From NCBI GenBank assembly GCA_963729165.1, contig CAVSMM010000012.1:62001-126000 (forward strand): 64,000 nucleotides of DNA, in the 5' to 3' direction. The position numbers were made by a program, and so were the translations under genes. Positions 27,232-36,173 of this stretch are shown here, piece by piece. Within the stretch, counting starts at the first letter, position 1. The number at the start of each line of letters is the position of its first letter. The notes beneath the pieces were generated by a model. That model worked only from the letters and a program-made list of their open reading frames with translations. It searched no databases and was not told where the DNA came from. Origin of the DNA: JACCZX01 sp963729165 (GTDB lineage: Bacteria; Pseudomonadota; Gammaproteobacteria; Burkholderiales; Burkholderiaceae_F).

Positions 27232-27405
27232 ATGGCGACCAAGCGCACCACGCATCGGAGCACGTCTGGCAAGAAGCTGTATGCAGTCAGGGATGCGAAA
27301 GGAAGGTTCAAAGACATTCAAACATTCGAGCGCGCGCATCGCGCTGACTTGGCTAAGAAGAGTGGCCCCGAAAAGAAAGCAGCAGCCAAGAAAAAAAAGA
27401 AGTAA
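27232..27405 (+). CDS. Small basic protein with Lys-rich tail
   Basis: The 57-residue product begins MATKRTTHRSTSGKKLYAVRDAKGRFKDIQTFERAHRADLAKK and ends with AAAKKKKK. It is very basic, lacks hydrophobic segments and has a Lys-rich, H1-like tail; nucleic-acid binding is plausible but unproven. The start has a strong ribosome site (GTGAGGAGACTGAAT before ATG). The GTG at 27217 is part of that site, not the start. The promoter probably lies in the 70-base gap after the divergent DUF2868 gene. Confidence 0.8.
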   Translation: MATKRTTHRSTSGKKLYAVRDAKGRFKDIQTFERAHRADLAKKSGPEKKAAAKKKKK

Positions 27406-27451
27406 CCAGAGTAGTTTCAGCGTTTCAACGAACAACGACTGAGAGGGGTCG

Positions 27452-28231
27452 ATGGACAAGTCACGTTATGTGAATGGCATCAATGGCCACGCACTTGTGC
27501 TGGGGGGCTCGGGCGGTCTAGGTGCAGAGATCGTGCGTACGCTGGCGGCAAGCGGGGCATCCGCGGTGTCGTTCACGTATGGTCGCAACAAGAAAGCGGC
27601 CGACGAGCTGGTCGCCGAATTGAAAGCCGACGGCGTCAAGTCATTCGCCGCGCCGGTCGACCTGAGCGACGAACCGGGTTTCAACAAAGTGCTGAACGAC
27701 GCGGTAGCCGCGATCGGCGAAGAAGTTTCACTCGCCGTGAACTCGATTGGCATCTCGCCCAACATTCCGATCGAAGAGCAAACGCTCGACGGCCCCGATG
27801 GCTGGCGCCGTGTGTTCGAAATCAATGTGTTCGGCTGCTTCATCAGCACGCGCGCAATTGCCGAGCGCATGAAAGCGCGCGGCGTGCAGGGCTCGATCGT
27901 GTTGATCACGTCCACCAATGGCATCAACTCGCAATCGCAGATCTCGACGCACTACGATTCATCGAAGGCGGCGCAGGGTCACATGATGAAGATCTTCGCG
28001 GAGCATTACGCGCCCGCCGGTATCCGCATCAACGGCGTCGCACCGGGCTGGATCGAAACCAGCATGAACGACACGCTGCCTGCGGATGAGCGCGCGCATG
28101 AGATCAGCAAGATCTGGGCACGGCGCTTCGCCGCACCGCATGAGATTGCATCGTTCGTCGTCTTCGTCGGCGGTCGCGGCGGCTCGTACGCGGTCGGCCA
28201 GAATTTCATGGTGGACGGCGGCTATCGCTAA
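27452..28231 (+). CDS. Short-chain dehydrogenase/reductase, 3-oxoacyl-ACP reductase-like
   Basis: The 259-residue product is a classical SDR. The N-terminal Rossmann motif reads LVLGGSGGLGAEIV (GxxxGxG form), and NSIGISPN marks the nucleotide-side loop. Catalytic residues are Ser in ITSTNGINSQS and Tyr/Lys in THYDSSKAAQGH (YxxxK as YDSSK). The ending GQNFMVDGGYR is family-typical. Likely cofactor is NADPH and a role in reduction of a ketoacyl or similar substrate, but specificity is not shown. It has the site GAGAGGGGTCG before ATG. The next gene, a cyclase, follows only nine bases later. Confidence 0.9.
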   Translation: MDKSRYVNGINGHALVLGGSGGLGAEIVRTLAASGASAVSFTYGRNKKAADELVAELKADGVKSFAAPVDLSDEPGFNKVLNDAVAAIGEEVSLAVNSIGISPNIPIEEQTLDGPDGWRRVFEINVFGCFISTRAIAERMKARGVQGSIVLITSTNGINSQSQISTHYDSSKAAQGHMMKIFAEHYAPAGIRINGVAPGWIETSMNDTLPADERAHEISKIWARRFAAPHEIASFVVFVGGRGGSYAVGQNFMVDGGYR

Positions 28232-28240
28232 TCCGCATTG

Positions 28241-30456
28241 ATGGACGCGCGCCGTGTGTTGCGCAAGCTCGGCGCGGTACCGCGCTGGCTGCTCGGCCTC
28301 GCCATCATCGCGGTGTTCGTGGCGATTGCGTTGCTGCCTCAAGGCCGAGAAGGACTGTTCGGCCGGCTCGAAGCGATTGCGTATGACGCGCGGTTGGCGA
28401 CCACACTGGGCAAAGGCGGCGACCCGCAGGTCGTGATCGTCGACATCGACGAAGCAAGTTTGCGGCAGCAGGGGCGCTGGCCGTGGTCGCGCGACAAGGT
28501 GTCGCTTCTGACGCGACAGATTTTCGACAAACATCAGGCGCGCGCGATCGCGTTCGACGTCGTGTTCGCCGAGCGCGACCGCTCCGGCGGTGCCGATGTA
28601 CTGATCGGCCTCGGGCTCGACGAGTTGCGCGATGTTCCGGGCTACAAGGATGCGATCGAGCGCCTCGCTCCGCAGCTCGATTTTGACGCGCAGCTTGCGA
28701 AGGCATTCACCGCACGCGACGTTGTGCTGAGCTTCGGATTTGTGGCCGATCCGATTCGGGTGGGCGCGCTGCCGCTGCCTTCGTTCAGTGAATCGCAACT
28801 GGCACAGCAGGGCGCGCAGATACGCATCGCACCTGAGCCGGGATACGTTGCCAATCTCGCGGTTTTGCAGCAGGCTGCCACTGCAGGCGGCCACTTCGAT
28901 CCGTCTTCGATGCCGATAACGTCGTACGGCGCGTGCCGATGCTGAAGCGCTACGGTGATGGCTACTACCCATCGTTGACGCTGGCCGTGCTCGGAGTGTC
29001 GCTCGAAGCGAAAACGATCAAGCCGATCACCGACAGCAACGGCGATCTCGAATGGATCGATGTTGGTGGATTGCGGATTCCGGTCGCACCCGACGGCACG
29101 GCACTTGTGCCGTACCGCGGCCCACGCGGAACCTTCAAGTACATCTCCGCCACCGAAGTAATGCAGGACCAAATCCCGGCCGATGCATTTACGGGCGCGA
29201 TCGTGCTGGTTGGAACCAGCGCCAAAGGGCTGCAGGATCTGCGCCCGACGCCCGTTGCGCCCGACTATCCCGGGGTCGAAATCCACGCAAGCTTGCTGAC
29301 CGGCATGCTGAACGACGAAATGCTTTCGGTGCCACCGGGCGCCAACGAAGCATTGGCAGTTGCAATGGTGATCGGCGGACTACTCGCGCTCTTTGCACTG
29401 CCCTATCGCCGCCCGCTGATCGGCACGCTCGGCGTGCTCGCGTTGATCGCGGTTGCGATCGGTGGCAATTTGTATCTGTGGCATTCATCGCGGGTCGTGT
29501 ACCCGCTGGCGGCGCTGGTGGTGTTGCTGGTTGCGTTGGGTGCGTTGAACCTGCTGACCGGTTTCGTCCGCGAGGCGAACGCCATCCGCAAGTTGTCTGA
29601 CATGTTTGGCGAATACGTGCCGCGCGAACGAGTGGAGCAGATGCGCGAGAGCGGTGAGCGCTTCAGCATGCAAGGTGAAAGCCGCGAGATGACGGTGCTC
29701 TTTTCGGACGTCCGCAACTTCACCGCGCTGTCGGAAAATCTCGCGCCTGCAGAGCTGTCGGCGATGCTCAATACATACCTGACGCGAATCACCGAGATCA
29801 TCCACACGCATCACGGCACGATCGACAAGTACATCGGCGACGCAGTGATGGCCTTCTGGGGCGCACCGCTCGCGAACGACAGGCATGCGGCCGATGCGGT
29901 CCGCGCTGCGCTGGCGATGAACGTCGTATTGCCGAAGCTGCGCGAGGAATTCACGGCACGCGGCTGGCCTGCGCTATCGATCGGTGCAGGGCTTAACAGC
30001 GGCACGATGAGCGTCGGCGACATGGGATCGCAGTTTCGGAAGGCCTACACCGTGCTCGGCGACGCGGTCAACCTTGCATCGCGGCTTGAAGGTCTAACCA
30101 AGGTGTACGGTGTTCCGATTCTGATCGGCGAAGAGACTCGCAAGGCAGTGCCCGACATCATCTGCCGCGAAATCGATCGCGTACGCGTGAAGGGACGCGA
30201 TACGCCGGTGACGATTTACCAGCCGCTCGCAGAATCGCTTACTGCCGAAGAGCGAGCCGAGCTGGACCGCTATGACGCCGCGCTAGTGATGTACCGCGAA
30301 CGCAAATTCATTCAGGCCGCGGCAGCATTCGCTGTGCTCGCCCAGCAACACACCGAGTGTCATCTCTACGCGCTGTACGCCGAGCGCAGCGCGCAACATG
30401 GGCGGCAAGCCCCACCGGACGATTGGGACGGTGCAACGGCATTCGATACAAAGTAG
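28241..30456 (+). CDS. CHASE2-sensor class III adenylate cyclase (one frame break)
   Basis: The product is about 738 residues when the frame break near 28905 is bridged (one base appears to be missing). An N-terminal helix is followed by a CHASE2 extracytoplasmic sensor (about 45-370: VVIVDIDEASLRQQGRWPWSR, VPMLKRYGDGYYPSLTLAVLG). Three membrane helices come next (AVAMVIGGLLALFALPY and two more). The class III cyclase domain follows (about 480-690), with metal-binding Asp in VLFSDVRNFTAL and IGDAVMAFWGAP, and YTVLGDAVNLASRLEG. The Lys/Asp purine-selecting pair is consistent with ATP as substrate. It should make cAMP in response to an unknown periplasmic signal. Confidence 0.9.
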
Positions 30457-30855
30457 CTAGTGCGCGCTGGGGCGGAGCGGCTTCAGCGTGGCTGCCATAC
30501 GCTGTTGGACCGCGTTGACTGCCTTCAGCGGGCGGATCATCACTTTGAATTCTGTGATTTGGCTCTCTGCGTTCCATGTGATCAGATCCACGCCATTCAC
30601 GCTGACTCCGTCGATCTCAGTTTCAAACTCAAGCGCAGCGTCCGACGGACCAACAACCTCGCGGACATAGCGAAAAGTCTCGTTGACGAAAACATCGAGT
30701 GCTGCTGTCAGATACCAGACAGTCAGCTTTCTGCCACGCTGCGGCGTGTGGACGACCGGCGAATAAAACACCACGTCTTCGGCTAGCAGTTGGTTCAGGC
30801 CCGAGGCGTCGCGCGTCCGAACGATGCGATGCCAGATCGCTAGCGGGCTATTCAT
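30457..30855 (-). CDS. SnoaL/NTF2-like fold protein
   Basis: The 132-residue product has the small NTF2-like cone fold typical of SnoaL-type proteins: MNSPLAIWHRIVRTRDASGLNQLLAEDVVFYSPVVHTPQRGRKLTVWYLTAALDVF. Later come FETEIDGVSVNGVDLITWNAESQITEFKVMIRPL, with the W-N-x-x-x-x-I-x-E-F-x-V-M-x-R-P signature found in many such proteins. The pocket could bind a hydrophobic ligand or serve as an enzyme of unknown reaction. The start overlaps the stop of the CWC gene by 8 bases. Confidence 0.85.
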   Translation of the reverse strand: MNSPLAIWHRIVRTRDASGLNQLLAEDVVFYSPVVHTPQRGRKLTVWYLTAALDVFVNETFRYVREVVGPSDAALEFETEIDGVSVNGVDLITWNAESQITEFKVMIRPLKAVNAVQQRMAATLKPLRPSAH

Positions 30856-31093
30856 GCGAAGGCTCCAGACGGCCCGGCTCGGTAGACCTGGCACACGCTG
30901 CGCAGATGCACGAGACGCCTCTGCATGCGAGTGGCACACGGCCGAGCAAATCCGCGCCAATAGAAACGTCCTCGCACCAGCAGCGTTCCTTGAAGCTTCC
31001 ACTGCTGGCGGGCGCACAGCCATTCGGACCGCCGCACAGCGGACAGGTGAGGCCAGATGGCTCGAGCAAAGCGTCAGAGACGCTGGATTCCAT
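30848..31093 (-). CDS. Cysteine-rich CWC family protein
   Basis: The 81-residue product contains CPLCGGPNGCAPA, CWCEDV and CICAACA, the pattern of the cysteine-rich CWC family (CPxCG..C...CWC....C.C..C). These presumably bind zinc or another metal; function is unknown. It overlaps the NTF2-like gene by 8 bases. Short length and the dense Cys pairs make a random frame very unlikely. Confidence 0.85.
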   Translation of the reverse strand: MESSVSDALLEPSGLTCPLCGGPNGCAPASSGSFKERCWCEDVSIGADLLGRVPLACRGVSCICAACARSTEPGRLEPSHE

Positions 31094-31129
31094 GTTTCTG
31101 AACTGGTTGAATTCGACGCCGCAGAAAAT

Positions 31130-31438
31130 CTACGCTCGGTGAAACCAGAACTCGATCTCTGAAGATTCCTCTTCAAATCGGGCCGCGTGTTCTGCTTTGG
31201 CCGGAACGTGGTACCACTCCCCGGCGACGAAGCGCGTTTCTTTGCCGGCTACCGTCAGCAGCAGGCTCCCCTTGGTGATGATGCCCACGTTCTCCGAGCC
31301 ATGCGAGTGAGGAGCGATGACCGTGCCGGCAGGATAGGAGGCAAAGAGCACGTCGCAACCCGCTGCTTGCAACTTGTGGGCGTCGAACGGACCCTCGAAC
31401 TTCGGCAGATCGCGTATCAACTTTGGAAGATTGGACAT
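31130..31438 (-). CDS. Cupin domain protein
   Basis: The 102-residue product is a single small cupin barrel. Metal-binding residues are in AGTVIAPHSHGSENVGIITKGSL (HxH...E) and the second motif is in GEWYHVPAKAEHAARFEE (His). The fold suggests a dioxygenase-like or sensing role, not fixed. ATG 31438 is preceded by CGAGAAAG; a GTG seven codons upstream is possible. It lies upstream of the CWC and NTF2-like genes on the same strand, with a 36-base gap, so all three may be cotranscribed. Confidence 0.85.
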   Translation of the reverse strand: MSNLPKLIRDLPKFEGPFDAHKLQAAGCDVLFASYPAGTVIAPHSHGSENVGIITKGSLLLTVAGKETRFVAGEWYHVPAKAEHAARFEEESSEIEFWFHRA

Positions 31439-31623
31439 TGTCTTTCTCGGGTTCGTCACGTTGACCGCGTCAAGCGAAGCATTAGCCGTCGCTGTGGCCG
31501 AAGAAACGCAGCGTACAAAACATTCTAGATGGCCGCGCCTTTATTGGCGCCTGCCGTCACAGCTGCGCTAGCTCGATGCGGCTTCCAAGAGTTCCGCAGA
31601 GACTGGATTGTTTTGAAATTGCG

Positions 31624-33177
31624 CTATTGCCGCCGATATCCGACGACGCCGCGAATGAGATTCGTGAGGCCCGATGACACGTCGAAGCTGTAGCCAAGCC
31701 CGACGCCCGTTCCGGTGTTGCCGACTAAAAATCCGTCGAAGCTTCCGCCCTGAATGGCGAGGCAACCGCCGCCGACGCAATTTGTCGTCGGCGCAGCGTC
31801 GCTAAATCGTCCCGCGATTAACGAGGCGTTGCCACTCATCGAATAGGTCGCACCTGTGAAGCCCACCTGCAAGCCGACCAGCGATGCTGTAGCTTGCCCG
31901 AAATCGACAGCGACCTGTCCGCCCGATACCAGCGTGCCCACCTGTCCATTCAGGCTCATCGTGGGCAGCGTGCCGCCGACCGGGTTGTAGTTCACGCGTC
32001 CCGACGCCGGCAAGTTGGTCGCGGCATTGCCGTAGATGTAATGCAGCGGTTCGCCGTTGCGATTGGTGGAGTCACCGACGGGGCCCGTGTCAATGATCGA
32101 GCCGGCGCCGGCCCAGCGTCCCCAGTTCAAGTTGCCGGACAGCGCATCGCTGCCGACATCGGCGAGTGTCGCAGTGCCGAGGCTCGCTCTGACGTTTGGA
32201 TCATTGATCGTCAAGACAGCTCCGGCCTGATTCAGCGTTGCCGTCGCCGTTGGGCTGTCGCCGATCGATGTGCTGGACGAAACCATCACGCCGATCGAAC
32301 CGGCGAATATTGGCGGTGGTGGTGGCGGCGGTGGTGGTGGCGGCGGCGGCGGTGGCGGTGGCGGCGGTGGCGGTGGCGGTGGCGCGGGTGGAGCTGGAGG
32401 CGCCAGCGGCGGGCGATCACGATCTTCGGTTGACTGATAGCCCGTATCACCTGGAAGCGCAGCGGTCGTCGCTTGCGGCTCGGGTACTTTGGGCAGGTTC
32501 AACGACGCCAGCACTGTTGTCGGCGCGGACGAATCGACGCGCGTCAGCATGAACTCGGGCGGAGTCAGCACGCGTTGCGGCACGTTGTTATCGGGCACGA
32601 GGAAGAATTCGCGTGCACCGAACTCGACCTGTGCACCGAACGCCGTGACCGAAAGCCGCCCGTCGAACACTGCACCATGCACGCCTGCCGGCGCTGTAGT
32701 TCCATTCGCGCGCCGACACTGGTCGGGCGCGCACGTAAGCAATTCGTAGTGCGTGCCGCGAATCCCGATCGTCGCTTGCGAAGTCAGCACTTGATACTGA
32801 TCTCGATTGATGCGGCCGATCTGTCCGGTCACCGTGCGGAAGCCGCCCTTGACGAGTCGGAACACCGCCCGCTCAGGTCCGCTGCCGGGACTCTGGAAGC
32901 TGTAGCCGTCGATCTGAAATTCGGAGTCGGGTCGCAGCGCGACCAGCGCTTCATCGGAGAAACGCAACTGCGCATGGCTTTGTGGCCCGGTGACGACGCG
33001 ATCACCGACGCGAACTTCGGCGCCCTGCGCGAGCTTGACCCGATCATTGGCGCGTTGGACGGCGACATCGCCGACGGCCATTACCACGCGCCCTGCTGTC
33101 TGCGCGACTGCCTTCGCAATCGGCAGCACCGCCAACGTCAATCCGATGGCGCCGACGGTTGCAGCTCGTAATCCCAT
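31624..33177 (-). CDS. FecR-domain secreted protein with poly-proline linker (copy 1)
   Basis: The product is about 517 residues from ATG 33177, which follows GAGGACCTGG, a clear ribosome site. A signal peptide (ending AVAQ) is followed by a FecR domain (about 25-180): AVGDVAVQRANDRVKLAQGAEVRVGDRVVTGPQSHAQLRFSDEA, RGGFRTVTGQIGR-like KGGFRTVTGQIGR and QATIGIRGTHYELL. Then comes a poly-Pro tract of about 25 residues and a C-terminal beta-rich domain (SIGVMVSSSTSIGDS to IRGVVGYRRQ) with LGYSFDVSSGL, which looks like an outer-membrane or secreted domain. It is a close paralogue of the next gene upstream. Confidence 0.88.
   Translation of the reverse strand: MGLRAATVGAIGLTLAVLPIAKAVAQTAGRVVMAVGDVAVQRANDRVKLAQGAEVRVGDRVVTGPQSHAQLRFSDEALVALRPDSEFQIDGYSFQSPGSGPERAVFRLVKGGFRTVTGQIGRINRDQYQVLTSQATIGIRGTHYELLTCAPDQCRRANGTTAPAGVHGAVFDGRLSVTAFGAQVEFGAREFFLVPDNNVPQRVLTPPEFMLTRVDSSAPTTVLASLNLPKVPEPQATTAALPGDTGYQSTEDRDRPPLAPPAPPAPPPPPPPPPPPPPPPPPPPPPPPPIFAGSIGVMVSSSTSIGDSPTATATLNQAGAVLTINDPNVRASLGTATLADVGSDALSGNLNWGRWAGAGSIIDTGPVGDSTNRNGEPLHYIYGNAATNLPASGRVNYNPVGGTLPTMSLNGQVGTLVSGGQVAVDFGQATASLVGLQVGFTGATYSMSGNASLIAGRFSDAAPTTNCVGGGCLAIQGGSFDGFLVGNTGTGVGLGYSFDVSSGLTNLIRGVVGYRRQ
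32312..32383 (-). repeat. Poly-proline coding tract (copy 1)
   Basis: About 24 consecutive GGN-type triplets on the plus strand, mainly GGT and GGC, encode an uninterrupted proline run on the minus strand. It separates the FecR domain from the C-terminal domain. The mixed codons make slippage less likely than in a pure repeat. Confidence 0.9.
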
Positions 33178-33257
33178 CCAGGTCCTCGACTCGCGCACCT
33201 ATACACGCGCATCATCAGTTGGCCGAGCGACCGGCAAACGCGCGAAACGACCTGCAA

Positions 33258-34814
33258 TTACCTTCGGTATCCGACCGCGCCGCGAATGGAGCCCGGCAAA
33301 CTGCCGCTGACGACGGTGAAGTTGTAGCCCAGACCAACACCGGTGCCGGTGTTGCCGACGACAAATCCATCGAATCCGGCGCCCGCAATCACAAGGCAGC
33401 CATTTCCAAGGCAGCTTGCACCCGCCTGACTCGTCGAGAACTGTGCGCCAGGCAGCAATGCCGCCACGCCGTTCATCGCGTACACCGCGTTGGTGAATCC
33501 GACTTGGAGCCCGGTGACTTGTGCGAAAGCCTGTCCGAAATCGACTGTCATGACGCCGCCGGAGACCAGCGTCCCCACCTGCCCGCCGATCGTCAACGTG
33601 GGCGAAGTGCCGCCGACGGGGTTGTAGGTCACGCGCCCGCTGGCGGGCAGATTGGTGGCCGCTGCCCCGTAGATGTAATGCAGCGGCTGCCCACTTAGAT
33701 TGGTTTGTCCGGCGATGATCGTTGAGCCCGCTCCTGCCCAGCGTCCCCAATTCAGCCCGGCAACTGCGTCCTGTCCGACATCGGCGAGCGTTGCCGTGCC
33801 AAGCGTTGCGTTGAAGTTCGCGCTGCTGATCGCTGTAACTGCGCTGTTGCTGTTCAAAGTCACTGAGAGCCCGGGATTAGCGCTTACATCGACGAAGGTC
33901 GACGAGCCGGCAAGCGCCCCGATCGTGCCGCTAAACACCGGCGATGGTGGTGGCGGGGGCGGAGGCGGAGGCGGGGGCGGTGGCGGAGGGGCCGGTGGCT
34001 GCGGAGGCGGTGGAGGCGGCGCCAGCCGAGGCTGGCGCAGATCTTCCGTCGATTGATACTGATCGTCGTCCGCGGTGCTGTGCTGTTGCGACACGCGGAT
34101 CCACACCGATGAGTCGCCCGCTGGCTGCCCGATTTGAAGCGACGCGATGTTCTGCCGTGCGGGTGCGGCGTTAACGCGCGTCAGCATGAATTCGGGCGGC
34201 AACAACAAGCGCTGTGGCACCTCGTTATCGGGAACGAAGAAGTATTCGCGCGCGCCGTACTCGGCTTGCTCGCCGCGCGCGGCTACAACGAGACGTCCGT
34301 CAAAGACACCTCCATACAAGCCCGCGGCCGCCGCCGTCCCATCGCGACGCGTGCATTGCAGCGGCGCGCAAATCAACAGTTCATAGTGCGTGCCGCGAAT
34401 GCCGATTGTCGCCTGTGTCGTCAGCACTTGATACTGATCGCGATTGACGCGGCCGATCTGGCCGGTCACCGTGCGAAAGCCGCCCCTGACCAGCCTGAAC
34501 ACTGCACGCTCGGGGCCGCTGCCCGGCGTTTGAAAGCTGTAGCCGTCGAGCAGAAATTCGGACTCGGGGCGCAGTGCGACCAAGGCTTCGTCGGAAAAGC
34601 GCAGTTGAGCGTGGCTCTGCACGGCGGTCGTGACACGATCGCCGACTCTGACGTCCGAGCCCTGGCTCAGCTTCGCGCGCTCTGCGCCGCGCTGCGCTGC
34701 TACGTCGCCGACCGCCATGACGACGCGCGCCGCCGTTTGGGCCACCGCCGCGGCCATCGGCAGCAACGCAAAAGAGCACCCGAGGCCCCCGGCAATTACG
34801 TAGCGCAGTCGCAT
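33258..34814 (-). CDS. FecR-domain secreted protein with poly-proline linker (copy 2)
   Basis: The product is about 518 residues from ATG 34814, which follows GGAGTTGCAC, a good ribosome site; ATG 34826 and a TTG at 34832 are weaker alternatives. It has the same layout as the downstream copy: signal peptide (VAQ), FecR domain (VGDVAAQRGAERAKLSQGSDVRVGDRVTTAVQSHAQLRFSDEALVALRP...GGFRTVTGQIGRVN), Pro-rich linker, and the beta-rich C-terminal domain (GTIGALAGSSTF to IRGAVGYRR). The two proteins are alike throughout, including LNWGRWAGAGS, LHYIYG.AATNLPASGRV.YNPVGGT and FDGF.VGNTGTGVGLGY. They look like a tandem duplication. It lies 22 bases downstream of the SLAM-like gene and may share its operon. 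Confidence 0.88.
   Translation of the reverse strand: MRLRYVIAGGLGCSFALLPMAAAVAQTAARVVMAVGDVAAQRGAERAKLSQGSDVRVGDRVTTAVQSHAQLRFSDEALVALRPESEFLLDGYSFQTPGSGPERAVFRLVRGGFRTVTGQIGRVNRDQYQVLTTQATIGIRGTHYELLICAPLQCTRRDGTAAAAGLYGGVFDGRLVVAARGEQAEYGAREYFFVPDNEVPQRLLLPPEFMLTRVNAAPARQNIASLQIGQPAGDSSVWIRVSQQHSTADDDQYQSTEDLRQPRLAPPPPPPQPPAPPPPPPPPPPPPPPPSPVFSGTIGALAGSSTFVDVSANPGLSVTLNSNSAVTAISSANFNATLGTATLADVGQDAVAGLNWGRWAGAGSTIIAGQTNLSGQPLHYIYGAAATNLPASGRVTYNPVGGTSPTLTIGGQVGTLVSGGVMTVDFGQAFAQVTGLQVGFTNAVYAMNGVAALLPGAQFSTSQAGASCLGNGCLVIAGAGFDGFVVGNTGTGVGLGYNFTVVSGSLPGSIRGAVGYRR
33945..34020 (-). repeat. Poly-proline coding tract (copy 2)
   Basis: A run of GGN triplets encodes two proline blocks (split by a Gln/Ala segment) between the FecR and C-terminal domains of copy 2. 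It corresponds in position to the tract in copy 1. Confidence 0.85.
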
Positions 34815-34835
34815 GTGCAACTCCATGGCCAATGT

Positions 34836-36173
34836 CTATTTGAATTCGAGGCGCAGTTTCGCGATGACAGCGTGCCGATCGAAGCTGAACAGTTCGAGAT
34901 TCGAATCGTTACGCGCATACGTGTACTCGAGCCGCCCCGACCAGCCGGTGCCAAAGTAATACACGGCACGTGCTCCGGCGCTCCAGTAATCGTCTTCGCG
35001 CGTCACTTCGAGCAGCGGTACCGACGCGTCGTAATCGCTGTGGGTGTAGCCGAACGACGCACTCAACGCCCAGCGCGGCGAAGGTGAAACCGCAAGTTCG
35101 ACGTTGGCACCCGCGAGTGATCGCACCAGGTCGGGCCGATCCGCACGGCTGTGTTCGTCGCCGTAGAAAACTCCGACATTGATCGAAGGCTGCCAGTTGA
35201 CGAGCCACGCACGCCGATAGTTGACGGCAATCGCGTAAAGATCCGAATCGCGCACGTCATTCGCGCCGGAGTACGAAAGCCGCGCGTATTGCGGAACAAC
35301 AGCAATGCTTGACACCGGCGATAACGCATGACGCCACTCGAAGCCGGCACCCGTGCTGCGACGATAACCGTCGCCGCCGATTCGCAGATCACCATACGTC
35401 AACGAAAGCGCAAAGATATTCTCGCCGCGCTCATAGCTCGCGCCGCCGTTCGCGCTCAGCGCCGCCAGGTTGAAATCGTTTTCGGATTGATAAAACGTTC
35501 CCTGCGCGTCAAACGATCCGAACATCGACCAGCCGGGCGCAAACGGTTGATTGATCTGGCCACCGACCGCGGCGAAGCCGAAGCCATCCGATTTCTCGAT
35601 ACCGGTATCGAGAACAGTCACCCGACCCAGCACGGGCAGCGAAATGTCGGCCTGCGCTACACCGCCGTTGACGTTGCTGTCGTAGCCAATACCCGCTTCG
35701 ACATACAGCAGTGTGCGCCGCCGATACAGTGATTCACGCTGAAAGAGTGCGTCAAGGTAACGATTGATCCCTACCAGCACGTCGGGCGGTGGCTTCATCG
35801 CCTGCACCGCCTCGAACTCGGTACGTGCACGCACATCGTCGCCTGCGTGGTAATACGCGCGCGCCAGTTCGAGCCGGCCGCGCGCATCGTCCGGATTCGT
35901 GAGCACGTAACGCTCGAGCGCGATCGCTGCCTCGCCGGCGCGCCCGATGTCGACCAGCGCGACGCCGCACCAGAGGTCACGCTGCGGAAACTCGCGCTCG
36001 GATTTGCAGAAGCGCTCGTAGGCTTGCGCCGAGCGTCCCGATTCGACCATTGTCCGCAGCTGTGCTGTTTCGCTGTCAGTGACCTGGGCGTACGCCGCTG
36101 TTGCCGCCATGGCGAAGCTGGCTGCAAAAAGCGTCGCGCACGTTTTCCCACCCCTCGCAATCGCTCTTGCCAT
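34836..36173 (-). CDS. SLAM-like (DUF560) outer-membrane protein with N-terminal TPRs
   Basis: The 445-residue product begins with a signal peptide (AATAAYAQ). The N-terminal region (about 30-150) has TPR-like helices (AIALERYVLTNPDDARGRLELARAYYHAGDDVRARTEFEAVQAM). The C-terminal 290 residues are a beta-barrel with alternating aromatic strands (YVEAGIGYDSNVNGG, WSMFGSFDAQGTFYQ, GYRRSTGAGFEWRHA, YDASVPLLEVTREDDYWSAGARAVYYFG), ending RLEFK. This is the architecture of SLAM/DUF560 proteins, which move lipoproteins or secreted proteins across the outer membrane. The two FecR proteins encoded downstream are candidate substrates, by context only. Confidence 0.82.
   Translation of the reverse strand: MARAIARGGKTCATLFAASFAMAATAAYAQVTDSETAQLRTMVESGRSAQAYERFCKSEREFPQRDLWCGVALVDIGRAGEAAIALERYVLTNPDDARGRLELARAYYHAGDDVRARTEFEAVQAMKPPPDVLVGINRYLDALFQRESLYRRRTLLYVEAGIGYDSNVNGGVAQADISLPVLGRVTVLDTGIEKSDGFGFAAVGGQINQPFAPGWSMFGSFDAQGTFYQSENDFNLAALSANGGASYERGENIFALSLTYGDLRIGGDGYRRSTGAGFEWRHALSPVSSIAVVPQYARLSYSGANDVRDSDLYAIAVNYRRAWLVNWQPSINVGVFYGDEHSRADRPDLVRSLAGANVELAVSPSPRWALSASFGYTHSDYDASVPLLEVTREDDYWSAGARAVYYFGTGWSGRLEYTYARNDSNLELFSFDRHAVIAKLRLEFK

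Noticed and set aside
27959..28972. Minus-strand frame opposite the dehydrogenase and cyclase genes
   Set aside because: Antisense shadow; Arg/His-rich; the opposite strand has two conserved genes.
30855..31176. N-terminal extension of the NTF2-like protein
   Set aside because: The extra 107 residues overlap the CWC and cupin-side sequence in another frame and are not family-like; ATG 30855 gives the normal fold.
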